64,000 bases of DNA from an uncultured Bradyrhizobium sp. (GTDB lineage Bacteria > Pseudomonadota > Alphaproteobacteria > Rhizobiales > Xanthobacteraceae), in assembly GCF_947648125.1 (NCBI RefSeq), contig NZ_CANSMR010000032.1, positions 19,651-83,650 on the forward strand, written 5' to 3'. The notes beneath the pieces were generated by a model. That model was not told where the DNA came from, did no database searches, and saw nothing but the letters and a program-made list of their open reading frames with translations. Positions within the stretch are counted from its first letter, which is position 1. Every line of letters begins with the position of its first letter. Positions 53,171-59,704 of the stretch are shown piece after piece. Made by a program: the position numbers and the translations under genes.

Positions 53171-54049
53171 TCAGATATTCAGCTCCACCGGCACATCCTC
53201 GGCCTTGACGCCAGCGAGGCTGAGGCCCTTGACGAACCATTCGCGCATCTGGCCGATGCCGCGGTTGTAATCAATCCACACCGAGAGGAAATCGCGCCAG
53301 CGCTTGTCCTGTTCGCGTCGCACCGCCGTGCCGCTCGCGATCGTCACCGAGGGCGAGGCCAGGATCTTGTAGGTGCCGAGGTTCGGGTTCTTGGCGATCG
53401 CGGTCAGCCCGAGCACCAGCGCGTTGACCACGCAATCGACGCGGCCCGATGACATTTCCAGCATCACCTCGTCGCGTGACTTCAGCGACTTGATGGTGGC
53501 GTTCGGCGCAAAGCGCCGCGCCACCGCCTCGTTGGCCGAGCCGACGTCGACCGCGATCTTGACCTCGGGCTTGTTGATGTCGGCCCAGGTCTTGGCCTCG
53601 AGGCCCTTCTTCAGCATCGCGCCGAACGGATGCGGGAATACGAGGTTGGTGAAATCCACCACCAGCGCCCGCTGCGGGGTCGGGTTGAGCGCAAAGCCGA
53701 GGTCGATCTTGTTGGCCTGCAGATCAAGAATTGAATTGCCATAGGTCGACTCGACATATTCCAGCTTGACGTCGAGCAGCTTGGCAAGGTCGTTGGCCAT
53801 CTCGATCGAGAAGCCGGACCAGGTGCCGGCGGCGAGATCCTTGTTGAAATAGGGCAGTTCGCCCGGCAGCACGGCGATCCGCAGCACCTTGTTGGCCCTG
53901 ATCCGGTCGAGCGTGTTGTCGGCTTGGGCCTGCGCCGAGGCCGGCGTTGCCATGGCGGCCGCCAGCGCCGCGCCGCTGCCGATCCCGAGCGCATAGCGCA
54001 GCGCGTCGCGGCGATCTTCGGAAATTGCGATGTCGTCGGATTGAGTCAA
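53171..54049 (-). CDS. Polar amino-acid ABC transporter substrate-binding protein
   Basis: A 292-residue type 3 solute-binding protein. The N terminus has a Tat-like signal (EDRRDALRYALGIGSGAALAAA, cleavage near 40). The mature domain begins IRANKVLRIAVLPGELPYFNKD and carries WSGFSIEMANDLAKLL and the ligand-binding loop DLGFALNPTPQRALVVDFTN (family R-A-x-x-V/D-F). It is convergent with the permease gene across a palindromic repeat and presumably works with it. GGGAGG is near the ATG. Confidence 0.87.
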   Translation of the reverse strand: MTQSDDIAISEDRRDALRYALGIGSGAALAAAMATPASAQAQADNTLDRIRANKVLRIAVLPGELPYFNKDLAAGTWSGFSIEMANDLAKLLDVKLEYVESTYGNSILDLQANKIDLGFALNPTPQRALVVDFTNLVFPHPFGAMLKKGLEAKTWADINKPEVKIAVDVGSANEAVARRFAPNATIKSLKSRDEVMLEMSSGRVDCVVNALVLGLTAIAKNPNLGTYKILASPSVTIASGTAVRREQDKRWRDFLSVWIDYNRGIGQMREWFVKGLSLAGVKAEDVPVELNI

Positions 54050-54189
54050 GCGGGCCTCCCTGCACCAGATCGGGGAAGCCTAGCGTCGGTATCCGGCGCC
54101 AGCAAGGGCGCGGGCCTGCGCCAATAGTAGGCGAGGTGGCTAGCTATTCACCTCTCCCCGCGAAGGGCGGGGAGAGGTGGAAGGGAACG

Positions 54190-55152
54190 TCAATACGTTC
54201 CCGGCACGTACATCTCCGGCGGGATCGGGCCGCGGTGATAGTCGGGGTTGCGCACCCGCGGCGGCAGCACCACCGGTTGGTGGGTGACCTGCTGATAGGG
54301 GATCTGGCCCAACAGATGCGAGATGCAGTTGAGCCGGGCGCGCTTCTTGTCGACGGCATCGACGATCCACCATGGCGAGTCCTGCAGGTGCGTGCGCTCC
54401 AGCATCGTCTCCTTGGCCTTGGTGTAGAGCTCCCAGCGGGTCCGCGCCTCGACGTCCATCGGGCTCAGCTTCCACTGCTTCAGCGGATCGTGGATCCGCA
54501 TCGAGAAGCGGAACGCCTGTTCCTCGTCGGTGATCGAGAACCAGTATTTCAGCAGGATGGTGCCGGAGCGGATCAGCATGCGCTCGAATTCCGGCACCGA
54601 CTTGAAGAATTCCTCATACTGCTCGTCGTTGCAGAACCCCATTACCTTCTCGACACCGGCGCGGTTGTACCAGCTGCGGTCGAACAGCACGATCTCGCCG
54701 CCGGCCGGCAGGTGCGAGACATAGCGCTGGAAGTACCATTGCGTGCGTTCGCGCTCGTTCGGCGCCGGCAGCGCCGCGACGCGGCAGATGCGCGGGTTGA
54801 GCCGCTGGGTGATGCGCTTGATGACGCCGCCCTTGCCGGCGGAATCGCGACCCTCGAACAGCACCACGACCTTCTGCTTCTCGTGCTGCACCCAGTCCTG
54901 CAGCTTGACCAGCTCGCCCTGCAGCCGCAGCAATTCGCGGAAGTAGAGCTTGCGGTCGATCGACGGCCTTCCGGCGACGCCGTCGTGGTCGAGCTCGTCG
55001 AGCCTCATGTCGTCGAGCTCAAGTTCGAGTTCCTCGTCGAGGCTGTCGGCCATCTCCTGATGGATGCGGGCGCGCAAGGCTTCGTCGCGCAGGGCTTCGT
55101 CACGCAAGGCTTCATCTCGGGCGGCTTCATCGGTGAGGTCGGAGGCGGTCAT
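54190..55152 (-). CDS. ppk2: Polyphosphate kinase 2
   Basis: A 320-residue PPK2-family enzyme that phosphorylates nucleotides from polyphosphate. Walker A is VVLFEGRDSAGKGGVIKRI (about 105), followed by the PPK2 signature RVAALPAPNERERTQWYFQRY, Walker B EIVLFDRSWYNRAGVEKVMGF, and the lid segment. The N-terminal extension (about 8-25) is a five-residue repeat (DEAAR, then three DEALR) encoded by a 15-base tandem repeat. The catalytic core is complete and of normal length; nucleotide preference cannot be told. Monocistronic. Confidence 0.92.
   Translation of the reverse strand: MTASDLTDEAARDEALRDEALRDEALRARIHQEMADSLDEELELELDDMRLDELDHDGVAGRPSIDRKLYFRELLRLQGELVKLQDWVQHEKQKVVVLFEGRDSAGKGGVIKRITQRLNPRICRVAALPAPNERERTQWYFQRYVSHLPAGGEIVLFDRSWYNRAGVEKVMGFCNDEQYEEFFKSVPEFERMLIRSGTILLKYWFSITDEEQAFRFSMRIHDPLKQWKLSPMDVEARTRWELYTKAKETMLERTHLQDSPWWIVDAVDKKRARLNCISHLLGQIPYQQVTHQPVVLPPRVRNPDYHRGPIPPEMYVPGTY
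55073..55138. repeat. 15-base tandem repeat inside ppk2
   Basis: Four copies of a 15-base unit (core GGCTTCGTC or GGCTTCATC on the plus strand) encoding DEAAR/DEALR near the PPK2 N terminus. In-frame repeats of this kind can change copy number by slippage without breaking the gene. Confidence 0.7.
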
Positions 55153-55300
55153 GAAGGTCCGTCTTTCAGTGTGTTAGATCGATTGGACGGGAGCATTGAC
55201 GGGCGATGTTACCCCTCTATGACATTGGCATGACCGCTGTTTCACGCTAGCGCGCGGACTGTGCTAACAAGCGATGACAAGATCAAAAAAGGAGACGCCG

Positions 55301-56473
55301 ATGATTTCGCTCACGCCACAAGACGTCCTGCCGGAGGACGGCACCGCCGGCACGCTGGTCGGTCGGGTCTGGCTGCCGCAGGCGGGCGGACCCGCCGTGG
55401 TCGCGGTGCGGGGTGACGGCGTGTTCGACGTCACCGCGCGTTTCCCCACCGTGAGCACGCTCTGCGAGGAGGCGGATCCCGCCGCCGCGTTGCGCGCCAC
55501 GCGCGGTGAGCGGATCGGCGATTTCGAGGCGATCCTCGCCAACACGCCGCCCGACGGCCGCGACGCGACAAGACCGCATCTGCTCGCGCCGGTCGATTTG
55601 CAGGTGCTGAAAGCCGCCGGCGTCACCTTCGCGATCTCGATGCTGGAGCGCGTGATCGAGGAGCGGGCGCGCGGCAACCCGTCCTCGGCGGAGGCAATCC
55701 GCAAGGAGGTGGTGCGCCTCGTCGGTGACGACCTCTCCAAGCTGAAGCCGGGCTCCGAGCAGGCGATGCGGTTGAAGCAGGTGCTGATCGACCAGAACGC
55801 CTGGAGCCAGTATCTGGAGGTCGGCATCGGGCCCGACGCCGAAGTGTTCACCAAGGCGCCGACGCTGTCCTCGGTCGGGTCAGGCATGGATGCTGGGCTG
55901 CATCCGAAATCGACCTGGAACAATCCGGAGCCGGAGGTCGTGCTTGTTGTCTCCGGAGCCGGCAAGATCGTCGGCGCCGCGCTCGGCAACGATGTCAACC
56001 TGCGCGATTTCGAGGGCCGCTCGGCGCTGTTGCTGTCGAAGGCCAAGGACAACAACGCCTCCTGCGCGATCGGCCCGCTGCTTCGGCTGTTCGACGGGAC
56101 CTTCTCGCTCGACGACGTCAGGAAGATGGATGTCGGCCTCACCGTGAAGGGCGCCGACGGCTTCGTGCTCGAGGGCCATTCCTCGATCAGCAAGATCAGC
56201 CGCGACCCGACCGATCTGGTCGCCCAGACCATCGGTCCCGTGCATCAATATCCCGACGGATTTGCGCTGTTCCTCGGCACGATGTTCGCGCCGGTCAAGG
56301 ACCGCGACGCCAAGGGTGAGGGTTTCACCCACAAGCGCGACGACATCGTCACCATCGAAGCGCCGCAGCTCGGCAAGCTCGTCAACCGCATGCGGGGCAG
56401 CGACGAATGCGAGCCCTGGACCTTCGGCGTTGGCGCGCTGATGAAGAACCTCGCACAGCGCAAGGTGCTGTGA
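55301..56473 (+). CDS. Fumarylacetoacetate hydrolase-family protein
   Basis: A 390-residue member of the FAH superfamily. The C-terminal metal-dependent domain has GPDAEVFTKAPTLSSVGSGMDAGLHP (about 185-210), the acidic metal site in NPEPEVVLVVSG, GNDVNLRDFEGRSALLLSKAKDNNASC and the closing ITIEAPQLGKLVNRM-like strand. Members hydrolyse or hydrate 2-keto acids in aromatic and sugar-acid breakdown (fumarylacetoacetase, 2-keto-3-deoxy-arabinonate dehydratase). Residue length and the KAKDNN motif favour the sugar-acid dehydratase branch, but only weakly. GGAG precedes the ATG at 55301; the ORF start 55274 is rejected. Confidence 0.82.
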   Translation: MISLTPQDVLPEDGTAGTLVGRVWLPQAGGPAVVAVRGDGVFDVTARFPTVSTLCEEADPAAALRATRGERIGDFEAILANTPPDGRDATRPHLLAPVDLQVLKAAGVTFAISMLERVIEERARGNPSSAEAIRKEVVRLVGDDLSKLKPGSEQAMRLKQVLIDQNAWSQYLEVGIGPDAEVFTKAPTLSSVGSGMDAGLHPKSTWNNPEPEVVLVVSGAGKIVGAALGNDVNLRDFEGRSALLLSKAKDNNASCAIGPLLRLFDGTFSLDDVRKMDVGLTVKGADGFVLEGHSSISKISRDPTDLVAQTIGPVHQYPDGFALFLGTMFAPVKDRDAKGEGFTHKRDDIVTIEAPQLGKLVNRMRGSDECEPWTFGVGALMKNLAQRKVL

Positions 56474-56494
56474 GGAGGAGCGCAGCACGTTGCA

Positions 56495-56575
56495 CGTAGG
56501 GTGGGTTAGCGAAGCGTAACCCACCATCTTGCCGCGCGTCATGGTGGGTTACGCTTCCGGCTAGCCCACCCTACG
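56495..56575. repeat. Palindromic repeat, CGTAGGGTGGG family
   Basis: An 81-base palindrome opening CGTAGGGTGGGTTAGCGAAG and closing CTAGCCCACCCTACG, with a GTAACCCACCAT / ATGGTGGGTTAC inner pair. This element type recurs widely between genes in many proteobacteria. It starts 22 bases after the FAH-family gene stop. Confidence 0.85.
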
Positions 56576-56588
56576 CACCTTGCTCCTT

Positions 56589-56672
56589 GTCGTTGCGAGG
56601 AGCGAAGCGACGAAGCAATCCACGTCTCTCCTTTGAGGCACCATGGATTGCTTCGCTTCGCTCGCAATGACG
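56589..56672. repeat. Palindromic intergenic repeat, CGTCATTGCGAGG family, copy 3
   Basis: An 84-base imperfect palindrome opening GTCGTTGCGAGGAGCGAAG and closing TTCGCTCGCAATGACG, lying 13 bases after the CGTAGGGTGGG repeat. Same family as the copies at 16775 and 37423. Confidence 0.85.
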
Positions 56673-56930
56673 GTGCACGTCGTTCTGCTATATAAGGCGC
56701 GGCTCAACGTCCGGCCATGACGTGCTATTGCGCTTGCCGTCGCCGCCGGCGTTGTCGAACATGTTCAGAAACCTGCGCGGCAGATCAATCGCGTGCTGCA
56801 ACTTGAGGGCGCGCGGATGCATGAAATTCGGAGCGACCGCTTGTCGCGCCCTTATGTGATCCAGTTCATCTTCGTTCGCGCTGTTCCGCTTCAGCATACT
56901 GGCTCGACGCGAACAGAAGGAGTCGCGGAC

Positions 56931-57038
56931 ATGAGCGAGCAGCCATCCAATGGAATGCCTGATTGGCTCACGACCGACATGCTGGTGATTGCCGTCTCAC
57001 TGGCCATCATCGTGGTTGGTATATGGATCGCACCGTAG
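56931..57038 (+). CDS. 35-residue single-span membrane peptide
   Basis: A very short gene encoding a hydrophilic start (MSEQPSNGMPDWLTTD) and one hydrophobic helix (MLVIAVSLAIIVVGIWIAP). AAGGAG lies eight bases before the ATG, a better ribosome-binding site than those of many larger genes here. A longer frame from 56793 has no such site. Most likely a small inner-membrane protein of unknown role; it is convergent with the LTXXQ protein gene. The call rests on the Shine-Dalgarno match and hydropathy only. Confidence 0.55.
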   Translation: MSEQPSNGMPDWLTTDMLVIAVSLAIIVVGIWIAP

Positions 57039-57109
57039 CCTCCGGCTGGTTGCCCCGCTGAGATACCGCGGGATGCGTCACCGCCATATGCGAGAGGCGA
57101 TGGCGAGCC

Positions 57110-58741
57110 TTACAAGCCGATCATCCGGAAGATCATGCCGCCGATATTCGGGCCATGATGGTGGTGGCGGCGATGATGGCCTCGCGGCGGCTCGTCGCCG
57201 CCTGCGGCGGTCATTGCGGCGTTGGCGATCCTGCCGCCGTCGCGCTCGGGGCCAACGGCGTCGAACGCGGCCTTCTGCTCGTCGCTGAGCGCGCCGTAGA
57301 AGCTGTCCAGCGCCGGACGCACCGTGCCGATCGCCTGCAGCATGGAATCCAATCTGGCTTGGACCGCAGCAAGGCGTGCCGGCGGCGTGCGCGCGTCGGT
57401 GGGCGGACAGGACGATTTCAATGTGTCCTCGGCCTTTGTCGCTGCATCCCGCAACGCGTCGAGGCTCGCCCGCTGTGCGTCGGTCGGCTTGACGTCGCGT
57501 TCGATGATGTCGCCGGGCCACGCGATGGCGGCAGGCTGCGCCGTATTGCAGTTGCCGTTGTCCGCCGTCGCCTCACGCTGACCGCGGTGCTGATCTGCCA
57601 CCAGCGCGGTCACCTTCGCCTTCTGATCGTCGCTGAGTAGCCCATAGAACTTCTCCAGCGCCGGCTGAAGAATGCCGACCGCGTCGCGCATCGCCTGGAG
57701 GCGCTGCTGCATCGCGGTGAGGCGGCTCGGCGCCGTCAGCGGCACGTCCTTGGGGCATGAATTGAGTATGGTCGCGGACGCCTTCTGCGATGCGCTGGCG
57801 AGCTCGTCGAGCGCCGTGCTCTGCTCCGCATTGGGTTGAATAGCGCTGCGGAATTGCTCGATCGGGAAGCCCGCGATATCGCTTCTGTCGCTGCCGCACA
57901 TGTCGGCAAGGGTTGTGGTCTGACCGGTGGCGCGCGATCGACCCGAGGCCGGCGGCCGCGGACCGGCATAGCCGGGCAGGTAGTAGGCATAGCCGCTCAA
58001 GGCATCGTAGTCGTACGGACCGAACAGACCGGCATAGAGATCGCCATAACCGTAATCCCAGAAGTACGGGTCGTAGCCCCAGCCCCACCAGGTGTAGTCA
58101 TAAAGATCATAATAGGCATACGGCCAGAAGATCGGGCCGACCCAGCCATAGCCGCCATTCGGATGGCGCCACCAGCCGACGCCGCCGATGGCGGCTCCGG
58201 CGGCGGCCGTCGCGATCGCGGCGCGCGTCATCGGATTGCGCAGGCCGCCCGGTCTCTGGAGCGCGGCCCGGACCTGATGCGAGGCCAACGCGTGCCCCAC
58301 GGCGCTCGCATTGTGCCGCATCGCGGCGGGCGAGGCGGCATGACGGCCGGCGGCTACGCTCGGCGCGACGCGCGCGGCATGAGCGGCGGGCCGGAATTGG
58401 TTATGACGCGCGCCGGAGCCACCGCCGAGCCGCGTGCCTCCTCTTGCCGCGGGATGAATGGTGTGAAAGCCGCCGCCACGCGCGCCGCTGGCGTGAAATC
58501 CGCCACCGTGGAAACCGCCACCATGGAAGCCGCCTCCGCCGCCATGAAAGCCACCGCCGCCACCATGAAATCCGCCCCCGCCGGCATGAAAGCCGCCACC
58601 GCCATGACCTCCACCGCCGTGGCCGCCACCGCCACCGCGAGCAGCATCGGCGCTGCCTGCGAACAGCGCGGCCGATGCCGCGATCGCGAGGATCGTGGCG
58701 AGCGCCAACACGGTGTGTCTGCAACGGGCAGCCCTCAGCAT
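57110..58741 (-). CDS. Secreted Spy/CpxP-like (LTXXQ) protein with Gly/His-rich region
   Basis: A 543-residue exported protein. Signal peptide about 1-33. Residues about 35-100 are GGGFHGGG-type repeats. A Tyr/Trp/Gly-rich stretch (about 195-270) follows. Then come two similar helical domains of LTXXQ type (about 290-390 and 405-500), each with a Cys in the linker (LNSCP / KSSCP), an LQAMRDAVGILQPALEKFYG-like helix and a SDDQKAK / SDEQKAA end. Such proteins are periplasmic chaperone-like or stress factors. GAGG lies before the ATG. The C terminus has PPRGHHRRHHHHG. Function beyond the family is unknown. Confidence 0.78.
   Translation of the reverse strand: MLRAARCRHTVLALATILAIAASAALFAGSADAARGGGGGHGGGGHGGGGFHAGGGGFHGGGGGFHGGGGGFHGGGFHGGGFHASGARGGGFHTIHPAARGGTRLGGGSGARHNQFRPAAHAARVAPSVAAGRHAASPAAMRHNASAVGHALASHQVRAALQRPGGLRNPMTRAAIATAAAGAAIGGVGWWRHPNGGYGWVGPIFWPYAYYDLYDYTWWGWGYDPYFWDYGYGDLYAGLFGPYDYDALSGYAYYLPGYAGPRPPASGRSRATGQTTTLADMCGSDRSDIAGFPIEQFRSAIQPNAEQSTALDELASASQKASATILNSCPKDVPLTAPSRLTAMQQRLQAMRDAVGILQPALEKFYGLLSDDQKAKVTALVADQHRGQREATADNGNCNTAQPAAIAWPGDIIERDVKPTDAQRASLDALRDAATKAEDTLKSSCPPTDARTPPARLAAVQARLDSMLQAIGTVRPALDSFYGALSDEQKAAFDAVGPERDGGRIANAAMTAAGGDEPPRGHHRRHHHHGPNIGGMIFRMIGL
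58495..58640. repeat. Degenerate Gly/His-coding tandem repeats inside the LTXXQ protein gene
   Basis: A run of short in-frame repeats (core CCGCCACCATGGAAGCC on the plus strand) encoding GGGFH units of the minus-strand protein. This is low-complexity coding DNA. Confidence 0.65.
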
Positions 58742-59111
58742 CTGTCCTCACCCTTCGGATACTCCGTGATGCCTGACATCAACATCGAAGGCCGCTGCCG
58801 GGTTCCCGCGACGATCCGGTCGCGACGATTTAATTTGCAGTGCGGGACCTGCGGCGAGGCCAACATCCGGCGTGGTTCACCGCGGCTGAGGTGCCATCAC
58901 TGAATGGCGCGGCGTACGGATGCGCAACATCTTGAATTGCACTTACTCATCGTCGTCCTGGCGAAAGCCAGGACCCATTACCCCAATTGTCCGTCGTTGC
59001 GCGACGCTGGGGCCGGATTCCCTTCACAACCAAATGCGGTGGTTATGGGTCCTGGCTTTCGCCAGGACGACACCGTGGTGTTGGCACGATTGGAGTTACC
59101 AACCAACGCCC
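58742..59111. other. Intergenic region upstream of the LTXXQ protein gene
   Basis: 370 bases between the LTXXQ gene start and the Lrp gene stop, both on the minus strand. It holds the composite repeat at 58952-59071 and otherwise no recognisable feature; the LTXXQ promoter should lie in 58742-58950. Confidence 0.55.
58952..59071. repeat. Composite palindromic repeat, GTCGTCC...GGACGAC family, copy 2
   Basis: A 120-base element opening GTCGTCCTGGCGAAAGCCAG, with inner ACCCATTACC, and closing GGTTATGGGTCCTGG...CCAGGACGAC. It shares its ends and size with the element at 42033 but has a different centre. Non-coding. Confidence 0.8.
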
Positions 59112-59573
59112 TCACACCGGCAGCGCCGTCGAATACTTCACCTGGCTCAGCGCAAAGCTCGACTCGATCGAGGCGATGCCGTCGAGCCGGGTCAGCTTGT
59201 TCTTCAGGAACGCCTCATAGGAGGAGAGGTCGGCGGCGACGACGCGCAGCAGATAGTCGCGGTTGCCAGTCATCAGATAGCACTCGAGCACCTCGTCCCA
59301 TTTCGAGATCGCGCGCGCGAAGCGGTTGAGGTCTTCCTCCTTCTGGCGCGCCAGCTTGATCGAGATGAAGACGGAGACATGCAGCCCGAGCGATTTCTGG
59401 TCGACGGTCGCAATGTAGCGAGAGATGACGCCGCGCTCCTCGAGCAGCTTGACCCGGCGGTGGCAGGGCGACACCGACAGCCCGACCTTGTCGGCGAGCT
59501 CCTGCATGGTCATGCGGCTGTCGGTCTGGAGCAGACTCAGGATCTTGCGGTCGATGGCGTCGAGGGCGGGCAT
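59112..59573 (-). CDS. Lrp/AsnC-family transcriptional regulator
   Basis: A 153-residue Lrp-type regulator. The N-terminal HTH is LDAIDRKILSLLQTDSRMTMQELADKVGLSVSPCHRRVKLLEE, read here as two adjacent blocks (about 3-45). The RAM effector domain has FISIKLARQKEEDLNRFARAI and VLECYLMTGNRDYLLRVVA, typical of amino-acid-binding members. The ATG at 59573 starts the family alignment; the 35 upstream codons of the longest frame are rejected. It is divergent from the AceE-like gene (131 bases) and likely controls it in response to an amino acid. Confidence 0.9.
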   Translation of the reverse strand: MPALDAIDRKILSLLQTDSRMTMQELADKVGLSVSPCHRRVKLLEERGVISRYIATVDQKSLGLHVSVFISIKLARQKEEDLNRFARAISKWDEVLECYLMTGNRDYLLRVVAADLSSYEAFLKNKLTRLDGIASIESSFALSQVKYSTALPV

Positions 59574-59704
59574 TGGGATGAACTCGTTGGTTGAGGCCGG
59601 ATCGTGGGAATTTATCCCAATTTTTTCTGTGCTGTCGCGCGGAATTGAGATTTTCGGCGGCCCCCGCGGCAGTAACATCCGACATATTCGCTGGGAGCAT
59701 TGCC

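Larger units (their letters stand above)
56474..56930. other. Intergenic region made of two repeats
   Basis: 457 bases between the FAH-family gene and the 35-residue membrane peptide gene. It contains the repeats at 56495 and 56589; the remaining 250 bases hold no recognisable coding or structural feature besides the ribosome-binding site at its right end. Confidence 0.6.
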
